64,000 nucleotides of DNA, taken from positions 124,001-188,000 of the forward strand of contig JANSXX010000003.1 in NCBI GenBank assembly GCA_024742815.1. Reading direction: 5' to 3'. The stretch is from HXMU1420-13 sp024742815. GTDB taxonomy: Bacteria; Bacteroidota; Rhodothermia; Balneolales; Balneolaceae. This document shows, one piece after another, positions 35,003 through 44,146 of the stretch (positions are counted from its first letter, which is position 1; each line of letters opens with the position of its first letter). The position numbers were made by a program, and so were the translations under genes. Under the pieces are notes generated by a model. The model had not been told where the DNA came from and searched no databases. It saw only the letters and a program-made list of their open reading frames with translations.

Positions 35003-35341
35003 TTAAACCGAAAAAGATTCCCCACACGAACAAGTGCGACTAGCATTTGGATTATGAAAATGAAATCCCTGTCCTTCCAGTCCATCGGTGAAATCAAGCT
35101 CTGTCCCGGCCAAATAAAGAAAGCTTCGCATATCCACGAAGACTTTAAGACCGTTTAGTTCGAATACCTGATCATTATCGCCAGGTTGAGCATCAGAAGC
35201 GAAGTCCAGATTATAAGTTAAACCGGAGCAACCGCCAGATACGACTCCAACTTTAAGATAGGCTTCGCTTGGTATATTCTGCTCAGTACGAATCTCTTCT
35301 ATTCGTTGATAAGCGCGTTCACTAATGGTAATCTCGCCCAT
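35003..35341 (-). CDS. sufA: A-type Fe-S carrier SufA/HesB
   Basis: 112 residues of the HesB/IscA family with all three conserved cysteines: SGGCSGL in the middle and CSCGESF at the end. A-type carriers receive [4Fe-4S] or [2Fe-2S] clusters from the SufBCD scaffold and pass them on. It is the last gene in the suf operon on this strand, 12 bp after nfu. I use the symbol sufA by context. Confidence 0.9.
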   Translation of the reverse strand: MGEITISERAYQRIEEIRTEQNIPSEAYLKVGVVSGGCSGLTYNLDFASDAQPGDNDQVFELNGLKVFVDMRSFLYLAGTELDFTDGLEGQGFHFHNPNASRTCSCGESFSV

Positions 35342-35353
35342 CGTTGACTTTAT

Positions 35354-35905
35354 TTAAACTGAAATTACTTGAATTTCCGGATCGATTCTTTTCACCATGC
35401 TTTCGATGGCATATAAAGTACCCGTTGTTGCCGTAGGACAAGTTCCACAAGCACCTTGATAATGAACTTTCAATCGATTGTCGTCTAAACTCAATACTTT
35501 CAATCCACCACCATCAGCCAATAAATAAGGACGTACTTGTTCATCAAGCATTCGATTAATTTCTTGGAGTCGCGGATCATCCGAATTCGCAGCCTCTTCG
35601 CTTACGTGAACGGCGTCATCTGCTTCTAAATCCAACTGTGGTTTTGCTTCGCGAATTGGTGGAGCGAGTTTACGAAGTAACTCCGACCAAACAGCTTTAC
35701 CATCTTGAGTGACTGTAATATATTTGTCCACATAATAAACGTTAATCACGTTTTCGATAGCAAATAACGCTTTTGCTAACTCATCATTTTCAGCTTCAAC
35801 GCTGTTTTCGAATGAGCGAGTAACGCCGTTTGTGAGCGGTTCTGCTAACACAAAACGCATTGCATCGGGATTGGGTGTACGTTCTATCTCTTTAATTTTA
35901 GCCAT
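35354..35905 (-). CDS. NfuA-like Fe-S scaffold/carrier protein
   Basis: 183 residues: an Nfu N-terminal domain (IKEIERTPNPDAMRFVLAEP) and a C-terminal NifU-like domain with the cluster-binding CxxC (GACGTCPTATTGTLYAIE). Nfu proteins carry [4Fe-4S] clusters to target enzymes. It lies between sufS and sufA in the suf operon. No SufE or SufU gene is visible, so it may be the only additional scaffold in this cluster. Confidence 0.9.
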   Translation of the reverse strand: MAKIKEIERTPNPDAMRFVLAEPLTNGVTRSFENSVEAENDELAKALFAIENVINVYYVDKYITVTQDGKAVWSELLRKLAPPIREAKPQLDLEADDAVHVSEEAANSDDPRLQEINRMLDEQVRPYLLADGGGLKVLSLDDNRLKVHYQGACGTCPTATTGTLYAIESMVKRIDPEIQVISV

Positions 35906-35917
35906 CTTTCTATCTGT

Positions 35918-37165
35918 TTATGCGAAAAATTCTTTTGTATAAATAATTGCGTCTACGAGGCGATCAATATCGGCTTCATTATTGTAAAATGAAATGGATG
36001 CTCGCAATGTGCCCGGTATATTATAATAATCCATCACCGGTTGGGCACAATGGTGACCGGTACGAACTGCAATTCCTTCCTTATCCATAATGGTTCCGGC
36101 ATCGGTTGGATGAATACCATCCAACAAAAAGGAAATCACACTAGCTTTATGTTTAGCTTCACCTACAAATCGAAAACCATCAATTTCGGACAGTTTTTGC
36201 GTTGCGTAATCTAATAGTTCAGCTTCACGTGCTGCGATATTTTCCATTCCAATTTCGTTTAAGAAATCGATAGCGGCGCCTAAACCAATGCCTGCAGCTA
36301 TGGGCGGAGTTCCAGCTTCGAATTTGTGTGGCAGATCGTTATAAGTGGTTTTTTCAAAGGTCACTTTGTCGATCATATCCCCTCCGCCTCGGTATGGTGG
36401 CATTTTATTCAGTAATTCTTTTTTACCGTACAAAACGCCGAAACCGGTTGGTCCGCACATTTTATGTGCAGAGAATGTATAGAAATCAGCATTTAAAGCC
36501 TGAACATCCACTTTTGTATGAGGTACAGATTGTGCTCCATCGATCAAAACAACGGCATTTTTAGAATGTGCTGCTTCGATAATTTCCTCAACAGGGTTGA
36601 TGGTTCCCAATGCGTTCGAGACATGGATTAACGCAACGATAGCCGTTTTCTCTGACAACAATGCTTGGAATGCATCCATCATCAAGTTCCCTTGTTCATC
36701 CATTGGAATCACTTTAAGAACGGCACCGGTTTGCTCGGCTACCATCTGCCAAGGAACAATATTCGCGTGATGTTCCATCTGCGAAACAATGATTTCATCA
36801 CCTTCTTTTAAGAAAGTACTACCATAACTATTGGCAACTAGATTGATAGAATCAGTAGTACCGGTTGTAAAAATTACTTCTTCCAATGAACTCGCATTGA
36901 TGAAGTCTTTTACTTTGGTACGTGTTGCCTCGTAGGCGTCGGTAGCTTTTTGACTGAGTGAATGAATACCACGATGCACATTCGCATGTTCGTTGGAGTG
37001 ATACGCATTCAAGCGATCAATCACAGATTGAGGCATTTGGCTCGAAGCTCCATTATCGAGATACACCAATGGCTTTCCATTTACTTCTTGCTGAAGTACC
37101 GGAAATTGGTTTCTAATTGTTTCCCAATCAATTTTGGTCTCGATATTTTTTAAAGTCTCTGCCAT
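35918..37165 (-). CDS. sufS: cysteine desulfurase SufS
   Basis: 415-residue PLP enzyme. The PLP lysine is in YTFSAHKMCGPTGFGVLYG, the HHAN motif is QMEHHANIVPW, and the active cysteine is in GHHCAQP near the C-terminus. It supplies sulfur from cysteine to SufBCD. It starts 61 bp downstream of sufD, and this gap holds a heptad repeat. A SufE/SufU partner is not encoded nearby. Confidence 0.95.
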   Translation of the reverse strand: MAETLKNIETKIDWETIRNQFPVLQQEVNGKPLVYLDNGASSQMPQSVIDRLNAYHSNEHANVHRGIHSLSQKATDAYEATRTKVKDFINASSLEEVIFTTGTTDSINLVANSYGSTFLKEGDEIIVSQMEHHANIVPWQMVAEQTGAVLKVIPMDEQGNLMMDAFQALLSEKTAIVALIHVSNALGTINPVEEIIEAAHSKNAVVLIDGAQSVPHTKVDVQALNADFYTFSAHKMCGPTGFGVLYGKKELLNKMPPYRGGGDMIDKVTFEKTTYNDLPHKFEAGTPPIAAGIGLGAAIDFLNEIGMENIAAREAELLDYATQKLSEIDGFRFVGEAKHKASVISFLLDGIHPTDAGTIMDKEGIAVRTGHHCAQPVMDYYNIPGTLRASISFYNNEADIDRLVDAIIYTKEFFA

Positions 37166-37170
37166 ATATG

Positions 37171-37217
37171 TTGTTATTCGTTAATTGTTAATCGTTTGAA
37201 CTAATAACGAATAACAA
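37171..37217. repeat. heptad inverted repeat between sufD and sufS
   Basis: TTGTTATTCGTTA at 37171-37183 is mirrored by TAACGAATAACAA at 37205-37217 (13-bp perfect inverted repeat). The arms are built from 7-nt units such as TTATTCG, TTAATTG and TTAATCG. It lies in the sufD-sufS gap, so it could form a hairpin in the suf transcript. Confidence 0.75.
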
Positions 37218-37225
37218 TTAACTAA

Positions 37226-38530
37226 CTAGTCTCTGGTTGTGTATTTAATAACCTCGTCGAGAAGTAGTTTTTCTACCGATTCTACTTCCATGCTTTCCAC
37301 ACTTTCTAGTGCAAATGCGTACACTAATAATTCGCGTGACTTTTGTTCTGTTAGTCCACGTGAATGTAGGTAGAAAACTTCCTCATCATTTAAATGACCA
37401 ATAGTGGCACCGTGCGAACAGCGAACATCGTCTGCAAAAATCTCTAGTTGAGGCTTAGTGTTCACTTTACCATCATCAGAAAGCAATAGGTTTCGGTTTT
37501 CCTGGAAAGAGTCGATTTTCTGAGCATCCTTCGCTACAAAAATCTTTCCGTTGAAAATTGAATGTGCATTATCGTTTACTACTACTTTGTGCAACTGATG
37601 GCTATTTCCATGTGCATATCGGTGATCCATAATTGAATGAGTATCAGCGATTTGATCTCCATCAATAAGTACCAGACCATCAACGGTGAAATCAACTTCT
37701 TCTGCGTTTTGGATAACGCGAGGATCGTTTCTGAACAGTTTTGCACCCAAACAAATAGTGTATGAATGATACTCTGCATTTCGGTCGATCATCGCAATTG
37801 GGCGTGAAACATGAGCTGCTTGCTTCGAATCGCGCTGGATTCTGGCGTGATGTACATGCGCACCTGCAAATAAACGGAATTCAGTTACCGGAACATTCAG
37901 GTAAACGTTGTTTGCTAAGCCAATGTGCTCTTCAATAATGGTTGCTTTTGAGTACATCTCCCCTACAAAAAGAAGTCGAGGCGTTGCGTAGAAAGCTTTC
38001 TCAGCATCCGTAAAGAGGTTAAGAATATGTATCGGTGCGTCTACTGAAGTTTCTTCCGGTAAATAAATGAAGGCAGCATCTTCGAAAGCTGCGTCATTAA
38101 ATGGAGCAAAAGCATCATCATCATAATTGGTGATGGTTCCTAAATGCTCTTTTACCGCATCATGATCACCATATTCGCTCATGTTACCCACAATTACGTG
38201 GTTCGGTAAATCGCTGATCGAAGATAATTCTTCGTTGTAGATTCCATTCACAAATACCAAGCGAGTATTTAGTGCTTCCGGCAAATAATGCTTCGAGATA
38301 TCACCGACTTCGGCTGCATTTGCATCAGTAACAGAAGTAAAACGGTTTTTCTTGATAGCGTTAAGGTCAATAAATCTCCAATCTTCGTCTTTTCGAGTTG
38401 GAAATGGAGTGTTTTCCAACGCATCTTTCCCACGAACATTAATGGCTCGAATAGCTACCGAATTGGCATTGCTTTGTATTTCACCATTGATGTAAGAAAG
38501 CATAGTGTCTTTTTGAATTACTTCACTCAT
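37226..38530 (-). CDS. sufD: Fe-S assembly protein SufD
   Basis: 434 residues, SufBD family. The C-terminal beta-helix has CSHGATIGHLNDEEVFYLHSRG, in which the cluster-relevant Cys-Ser-His is conserved. With SufB and SufC it forms the SufBC2D scaffold. Its ATG overlaps the sufC stop (TAATG). A weaker N-terminal helical section is typical of SufD. Confidence 0.95.
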   Translation of the reverse strand: MSEVIQKDTMLSYINGEIQSNANSVAIRAINVRGKDALENTPFPTRKDEDWRFIDLNAIKKNRFTSVTDANAAEVGDISKHYLPEALNTRLVFVNGIYNEELSSISDLPNHVIVGNMSEYGDHDAVKEHLGTITNYDDDAFAPFNDAAFEDAAFIYLPEETSVDAPIHILNLFTDAEKAFYATPRLLFVGEMYSKATIIEEHIGLANNVYLNVPVTEFRLFAGAHVHHARIQRDSKQAAHVSRPIAMIDRNAEYHSYTICLGAKLFRNDPRVIQNAEEVDFTVDGLVLIDGDQIADTHSIMDHRYAHGNSHQLHKVVVNDNAHSIFNGKIFVAKDAQKIDSFQENRNLLLSDDGKVNTKPQLEIFADDVRCSHGATIGHLNDEEVFYLHSRGLTEQKSRELLVYAFALESVESMEVESVEKLLLDEVIKYTTRD

Positions 38531-39303
38531 TACTGAGCCTCACCATTTAGTGCTAATTCCTTTTCCATTTTGTCGTAGCCGTTTGCTTCTAATTCTTCAG
38601 CAAGGCTAATATCGCCTGACTTAATGATTTTACCATCCATCATAACATGTACAAAATCTGGCTTGATGTAGTTTAGTAAGCGCTGATAATGCGTAATCAT
38701 AACGATAGCATTTTCATCGTTCGCAATTTTGTTTACGCCATCTGAAACTACTTTAAGTGCATCAATGTCCAATCCTGAGTCAGTTTCATCTAAAAATGAT
38801 AAAACAGGGTTTAAAACAGCCATTTGGAAAATCTCGTTTTTCTTTTTCTCTCCACCAGAAAATCCGGTATTGATAGATCGATTCAGAAACTCATCCTTCA
38901 TATCGATTACATCCAATTTACTTTCGATGTAATCTTCAAACTCAAGAGGATCTAATTCTTCACGGTCGTTCGCACGGGCGATGGTATTGTATGCTTCACG
39001 TAATAGTGTACGGTTAGTGATTCCTGGCACTTCAACCGGGTATTGAAATGCTAAGAACAATCCCAAATGAGCTCGCTCATCGGCATCAAGTTCGGTAATA
39101 TCTTCGCCATTAAATAGAATCTCACCTTCTGTTACCTCATACTCGGGATGACCTGATACCACTTTTGAAAGGGTACTTTTACCACTTCCGTTTGGTCCCA
39201 TGATTGCATGGATTTCACCGGCGTTTACTTTCAAATTAACGCCTTTAAGAATTTCGATATCTTCGCCTTCAACTACGGCGTGTAAATTTTTGATCTCTAA
39301 CAC
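38530..39303 (-). CDS. sufC: Fe-S assembly ATPase SufC
   Basis: 257-residue ABC-type ATPase: Walker A GPNGSGKST (36-44), Q-loop FQYPVEVPG, signature FSGGEKKKNEI and Walker B LSFLDETDSGLD. No membrane part, as expected for SufC. It powers conformational change of the SufBCD scaffold. It is coupled to sufD by a TAATG overlap and follows sufB after a 119-bp gap. Confidence 0.96.
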   Translation of the reverse strand: MLEIKNLHAVVEGEDIEILKGVNLKVNAGEIHAIMGPNGSGKSTLSKVVSGHPEYEVTEGEILFNGEDITELDADERAHLGLFLAFQYPVEVPGITNRTLLREAYNTIARANDREELDPLEFEDYIESKLDVIDMKDEFLNRSINTGFSGGEKKKNEIFQMAVLNPVLSFLDETDSGLDIDALKVVSDGVNKIANDENAIVMITHYQRLLNYIKPDFVHVMMDGKIIKSGDISLAEELEANGYDKMEKELALNGEAQ

Positions 39304-39347
39304 AGTTCTGATTTTTTGCTTTTTAGTTTATTTAATTTCGTTATGCG

Positions 39348-39403
39348 AGGTCATTTAAGCTATTAGAACCATAACTGATTCTTCAGTATGCTACGCATGA
39401 CCT
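39348..39403. repeat. palindromic GTCAT-type repeat between sufB and sufC
   Basis: AGGTCAT at 39348-39354 is mirrored by ATGACCT at 39397-39403. The right arm on the minus strand (39375-39401) reads GTCATGCGTAGCATACTGAA and then GAATCAG, similar to the copies at 34960 and 54883. Confidence 0.5.
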
Positions 39404-39422
39404 AATTACCGGCAAGTAGTTT

Positions 39423-40868
39423 TTACCCTACACTACCCTCTAATTTCACGTCAAGGAGTTTATTGGCTTCTACAGCAAATTCAAGCGGAAGCTCTTTCAG
39501 TACATCTTTTACAAATCCGTTGATGATCATCGAGATTGCATCTTGCTCACTGATTCCACGTTGCATCAAATAAAAGATTTGTTCTTCACCAACGCGCGAT
39601 GTAGTTGCCTCATGCTCCACACTACTACTTGGATTTTCACTCGAGATGTATGGGAAAGTATGAGCGCCACACTCCTGCCCTATCAACATAGAATCGCATA
39701 CAGAGTAGTTTTTAGAGCCATGTGCTTTCTTACCGATTTTAACTTCGCCTCGGTAACTATTTTGCGAACGGCCGGCAGAAATACCTTTAGATATAATGGT
39801 ACTTTTGGTGTTTTTGCCTAAGTGAATCATTTTTGTACCGGTATCGGCCTGCTGCATTTTTGTAGTAACAGCAACCGAATAAAATTCACCGATAGAATTA
39901 TCACCTTGCAGAATAACACTTGGATATTTCAACGTTACAGCAGAACCGGTTTCTAGTTGAGTCCAGCTGATTTTAGAGTTTCTACCTTTACAAATACCAC
40001 GTTTGGTTACAAAATTGTAGATACCACCTTTTCCATTTTCATCACCGGAATACCAGTTTTGAATGGTCGAATATTTGATATCGGCATTATCTAAGGCCAC
40101 TAATTCTACTACTGCAGCGTGCAATTGATTTTCATCGTACATGGGCGCAGTACAGCCTTCTAAATAACTAACACTTGATCCTTCTTCAGCTACAATAAGT
40201 GTTCGTTCGAACTGACCCGATTCCATATTGTTGATTCGGAAATAGGTGCTCAATTCCATCGGACATTTAGTATTCTTAGGGATGTAGCAAAATGATCCGT
40301 CAGAAAATACTGCAGAGTTTAATGCTGAAAAATAATTATCACGCACCGGAACAACCGAAGCCATATACTTCTTCACTAGCTCAGGATGATCTTGTATAGC
40401 TTCACTCATCGAGCAAAATATTACACCTGCTTCCGCAAGCTTCTCTTTGAATGAGGTAAAGACAGATACACTATCAAAAACAGCATCAACAGCTACACCG
40501 GCAAGCATTTTTTGCTCTTCGAGAGGAATACCCAATTTCTCGTAAGTTTCGCGGATGTTTGGATCCACATCATCCATACTATCTAATTGAGGCTTTTTCT
40601 TCGGAGCCGAATAGTAAAGTAGATTTTCGTAATCGGGCTTTTTGTACGTAGCATTGAACCAAGTTGGTTCTTCCATTTCTCGCCACGCATGATAAGCCTT
40701 CACACGGAAATCAGTCATCCACTCCGGTTCATTCTTTCTTTTTGATAATTCACGTACAATTTCCTCGCTTATTCCTTTGGGGAAATCTTCGTATTCAACG
40801 TCGGTAGTGAAGCCATACTTATATTCTTCACCGATCATTGATTCTAATGCTTTAACCTCTTCGCTCAT
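39423..40868 (-). CDS. sufB: Fe-S assembly protein SufB
   Basis: 481 residues, strongly conserved SufB. Recognisable stretches include YEKLGIPLEEQKMLAGVAVD, DGSFCYIPKNTKCPMELSTY, SYLEGCTAPMYDENQLHAAV and GISEQDAISMIINGFV. It is the core scaffold subunit that receives sulfur from SufS. First gene of the suf operon; the region upstream (159 bp to the tautomerase gene) probably holds its promoter, but I see no clear motif. Confidence 0.96.
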   Translation of the reverse strand: MSEEVKALESMIGEEYKYGFTTDVEYEDFPKGISEEIVRELSKRKNEPEWMTDFRVKAYHAWREMEEPTWFNATYKKPDYENLLYYSAPKKKPQLDSMDDVDPNIRETYEKLGIPLEEQKMLAGVAVDAVFDSVSVFTSFKEKLAEAGVIFCSMSEAIQDHPELVKKYMASVVPVRDNYFSALNSAVFSDGSFCYIPKNTKCPMELSTYFRINNMESGQFERTLIVAEEGSSVSYLEGCTAPMYDENQLHAAVVELVALDNADIKYSTIQNWYSGDENGKGGIYNFVTKRGICKGRNSKISWTQLETGSAVTLKYPSVILQGDNSIGEFYSVAVTTKMQQADTGTKMIHLGKNTKSTIISKGISAGRSQNSYRGEVKIGKKAHGSKNYSVCDSMLIGQECGAHTFPYISSENPSSSVEHEATTSRVGEEQIFYLMQRGISEQDAISMIINGFVKDVLKELPLEFAVEANKLLDVKLEGSVG

Positions 40869-41027
40869 GTAATCTTTATTTGTCGTTAATTACTTACAAT
40901 TTCTAACCGCCATTTAATGCGTGGCGTTCAGACATAAAAACTCTTATTTAGACACCGTCCAAAGATAATAAATCGCTGTCTCAGAACTAATTGAGAAATC
41001 TTATCAGCGGAATAGAAAAGTATTTAT

Positions 41028-41249
41028 TTACAGCTTTTTGCTGTCTGATTTTGGCGCTGATCGGTATTCGGAGGTCAACATCCCGGCAAATCCCCAGTTT
41101 TCAACTTCAATTTCATCAATTACGATGTGTATGTGTTCAGGTTTTTTACCCAACCTATTAACCAGCGATTGAGTGATGTCCTCAACTATCTGTTGCTTCT
41201 GTAATTTTGTAACACCGTCTTTGGTGATTTTAACATTTACGTACGGCAT
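41028..41249 (-). CDS. 4-oxalocrotonate tautomerase-family protein
   Basis: 73 residues beginning MPYVNVKITKDGVTKLQKQQ; the Pro after the initiator Met is the catalytic base of this family once Met is removed. The family interconverts keto and enol forms of small acids. The substrate is unknown. An unusual C-terminal tail (SAPKSDSKKL) exceeds the minimal 62-residue fold. It is alone, between suf and DUF3667 genes. Confidence 0.85.
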   Translation of the reverse strand: MPYVNVKITKDGVTKLQKQQIVEDITQSLVNRLGKKPEHIHIVIDEIEVENWGFAGMLTSEYRSAPKSDSKKL

Positions 41250-41362
41250 AGTTTATTTTTCGGGTATCTCGCTTCTAGTAGTTTTAATCCAGTTTTTGGC
41301 TCGTTTTCGACAACTGAAAGTTCTTTTTGAAAATGATTGTCTTGTTAATTAAATCTTATTTC

Positions 41363-42091
41363 TTAGAAAAAGAAATATGCGATTACGCCTAAAAAAAATG
41401 TAAAGACAAATAATTGAATTATAAACAGCAATACAGTTACAAAGCTTAGGGTAATACTTTCAATTTTTCTTGATTTGTTAGAATATATTCGAAAATACAT
41501 GATTGAAATAATGGCATAAAGTATTCCATTGAATAATAATGGGATATTATAAATGGGTAAGAGCAATGTAAGTAAGAAGGTAGAATGACCAATAATAAAT
41601 GCTGAAGTTGCTATATGCTCGGCAAGATTCTGTTTAGAAAACAAAAAAGCAGAAGGTAATGAGAGAAACAGTACCGAAAAGATCCAGTAAAATTTGAAAT
41701 ATTCTGCCGATATCTTTCCGGCTTCATACCCAATTTTTGTAATAAGATGTTCTGCCATTTCGGGTGATAAATCGGACTCAAAATCTGAGGTAAAATAACT
41801 ACTTAAGATAAGATACAGACTGAGGGCTATAACCAGGTACGATACCGGATTAAAAATTCCTTTTCGTTTACCATTCAGATAATCAGTAACCAGCTTTTTG
41901 GGATTAAAAGTCAGCTCCCTCAAATTATATAGAAACCCTTTATCCATATTGATGAGGGTTGCAAATGCTTCGACAGCAACAGCTCGAACGGTTATCCTTC
42001 TTAGATTACCAATCTCTCCACAATTCGGGCAAAACTTTGATTGATGGTCAAAACCACATGAGGCACAGGTTATTTGCTCAGTTTTTTCCAT
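41363..42091 (-). CDS. DUF3667 zinc-ribbon membrane protein
   Basis: 242 residues: a short N-terminal zinc ribbon (CASCG...CPNCG), the DUF3667-typical NLRELTFNPKKLVTDYLNGK and KGIFNPVSYLVIALSLYLI, then about four membrane segments. Function of the family is unknown; it occurs in many Bacteroidota. It follows manA by 45 bp on the same strand. Confidence 0.85.
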   Translation of the reverse strand: MEKTEQITCASCGFDHQSKFCPNCGEIGNLRRITVRAVAVEAFATLINMDKGFLYNLRELTFNPKKLVTDYLNGKRKGIFNPVSYLVIALSLYLILSSYFTSDFESDLSPEMAEHLITKIGYEAGKISAEYFKFYWIFSVLFLSLPSAFLFSKQNLAEHIATSAFIIGHSTFLLTLLLPIYNIPLLFNGILYAIISIMYFRIYSNKSRKIESITLSFVTVLLFIIQLFVFTFFLGVIAYFFF

Positions 42092-42136
42092 TTAACAATT
42101 GGTAGTTGATTTCGAAATAAGTACTTATTCATTCAA

Positions 42137-43114
42137 CTAAGGAATTCGCACTTCTAACAATTTACAAGTAGAATCGGGTTTTAGTTCGATATTAGAAATC
42201 TCATTAGGTATCAAAATTGAATCGCCCAAGTTGTAGGATATTTCACCGTCCTTATATTTGATTTTACCTTCACCCGCCAAACACATCAAGATTACACATG
42301 AGTCTAGGCTTGAGTAGTCGCGCTCAAAAGATTCATCGACGTTAAGTGCTCTCGTAACAAAATATTGACAATTTCCGATTTCTACGTCAGGACTCGACTT
42401 GTCATAGTTCGTCTTATATTCAGGATAAAAGTTGTAATCGATAGCATCAATTGCTTCGTTGATATGCAACTCCCGTCCTTTTCCATTTTCATCCACACGA
42501 TCAAAATCATAAATACGGTATGTAATATCCGAGGTTTGTTGAATCTCGGCAATCAATAATCCCTTTCCAATCGTATGAACTCGCCCTGCTGGAAGAAAGA
42601 AAACATCATCGTTTTTAACCTCTTCTCTGTTTAGTAATTCGATTAACTTTCCATTATTGAAATACGAAAGGTATTCGTCTTTAGAAGTTTCTTTATTAAA
42701 CCCGGAAATTAGTGTAGCTCCTTCATCTGCAGATACCACATACCACATTTCAGTTTTACCGAACGAATTGTGACGTTCTCCTGCAAGCTTGTCATCAGGA
42801 TGCACTTGAATACTAAGATCATCATTAGCATCAATAAACTTAATTAACAGCGGGAATTTATTACCAAATCGTTCAAATACGGATTCACCGATCAAATCGC
42901 CTTTATATTCATCAATCAACTCTACTAAGGATTTTCCTTTCAAAGCACCTTCAGAAACAATCGAAATGTTTCCTTCTACTCCTGATATTTCCCAGGATTC
43001 ACCCACCGTTTTCGACCCACCAGTTGGTTTATCTAGAACTGATTCAAGTTTTTGTCCGCCCCAAATTTTGTTTTTTATGATGGGAGTGAATTTTAAGGGA
43101 TATAGTTTTTTCAT
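42137..43114 (-). CDS. manA: mannose-6-phosphate isomerase, class I
   Basis: 325 residues from MKKLYPLKFTPIIKNKIWGG, the usual beginning of short bacterial class I enzymes; an in-frame ATG at 43195 adds 27 unrelated residues. The zinc site is visible in SIQVHPDD and KTEMWYVV, with LPAGRVHTIGKG after it. It interconverts fructose-6-P and mannose-6-P for glycan precursors. It is downstream of pta, with a gap of 86 bp. Confidence 0.93.
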   Translation of the reverse strand: MKKLYPLKFTPIIKNKIWGGQKLESVLDKPTGGSKTVGESWEISGVEGNISIVSEGALKGKSLVELIDEYKGDLIGESVFERFGNKFPLLIKFIDANDDLSIQVHPDDKLAGERHNSFGKTEMWYVVSADEGATLISGFNKETSKDEYLSYFNNGKLIELLNREEVKNDDVFFLPAGRVHTIGKGLLIAEIQQTSDITYRIYDFDRVDENGKGRELHINEAIDAIDYNFYPEYKTNYDKSSPDVEIGNCQYFVTRALNVDESFERDYSSLDSCVILMCLAGEGKIKYKDGEISYNLGDSILIPNEISNIELKPDSTCKLLEVRIP

Positions 43115-43200
43115 AACTAACGATCGATTTTCCGGTAGATTAAATTCCTGAGATTCAGAGTTCGCCTTTAAAGGATGCGAAATGTGATATTCCATTTATA

Positions 43201-44145
43201 TCAAGACAATAAAGCAGCCACACATGCGGTATTCACGATGTCTTCCCAAGAGCATCCTCGAGATAAATCCATCATTGGTTTTGCTAAACCTTGAATTACC
43301 GGTCCGGTTGCGGTGGCTCCTCCCAATCGTTCGGTAATTTTATACCCGATATTTCCAGCATCCAAATTAGGGAAAATGAACACATTTGCTTTTCCTGCTA
43401 CGGGTGAGCCCGGTGCTTTTTGCTGACCAATACGCTCAATTAACGCTGCATCAAACTGAAGTTCGCCATCAATATCTAATGTTGGTGCGTTCGTTTTTGC
43501 AATTTCGAGTGCTTCTCTAACCAAGTCTACACGTTCATGATTTGCACTTCCTTTTGATGAAAATGATAGCATAGCAACTTTTGCAGGATCTCCTGTTAAT
43601 GCTCGGTGAGTCTCGGCTGAATCAATTGCAATAGTTGCTAATTGTTCTTGATTAGGATAAGGCACAACAGCACAATCTCCATAGGTGAAAACTCTGCCAT
43701 TTTCGAAACTCATCAAAAAGGTAGATGATACTACATTTGATCCTTGTTTTAGCCCAATTGTTTGAATAGCTGCCCTGAGTACATCGCCGGTTGTTGATAT
43801 TGATCCAGCTACGGCGCCATCAGCATCACCTGCTGCAAGCATAGACGCCGCAAAAAAGAGAGGATCTTTTACTTGCTCAGTGGCTTGAGCGAGTGTAATT
43901 CCTTTATGCTTCCTTTTTTCAAAAAAAGATTGCGCGTAAACACTCAATTGTGGGTGGGTGTCGATATTCAGTATATCTAGCTTTGTGTTCACCTCATTGT
44001 TATTGCTTAAAAGTACGGGAGTGCAAAGTTGATGATCAGCTAGAAATTCTGCTGCTTGAACCACCCTTGGATCACTGGATCTTGGAAATACAATGACTGC
44101 TTTTTTTTCGGATGCTCTTTTTCGAATGCTCTCTATAATGTTCAT
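43201..44145 (-). CDS. pta: phosphate acetyltransferase
   Basis: 314-residue PTA_PTB catalytic domain only, with no N-terminal BioD-like/DRTGG extension. Typical stretches are AAGDADGAVAGSISTTGDVLRA, MLSFSSKGSANHERV and KANVFIFPNLDAGNIGYKI. It interconverts acetyl-CoA and acetyl phosphate. ackA lies on the same strand but 2.5 kb upstream, separated by a caspase-like gene and an EamA gene in what looks like one transcript. Confidence 0.93.
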   Translation of the reverse strand: MNIIESIRKRASEKKAVIVFPRSSDPRVVQAAEFLADHQLCTPVLLSNNNEVNTKLDILNIDTHPQLSVYAQSFFEKRKHKGITLAQATEQVKDPLFFAASMLAAGDADGAVAGSISTTGDVLRAAIQTIGLKQGSNVVSSTFLMSFENGRVFTYGDCAVVPYPNQEQLATIAIDSAETHRALTGDPAKVAMLSFSSKGSANHERVDLVREALEIAKTNAPTLDIDGELQFDAALIERIGQQKAPGSPVAGKANVFIFPNLDAGNIGYKITERLGGATATGPVIQGLAKPMMDLSRGCSWEDIVNTACVAALLS

Positions 44146-44146
44146 G

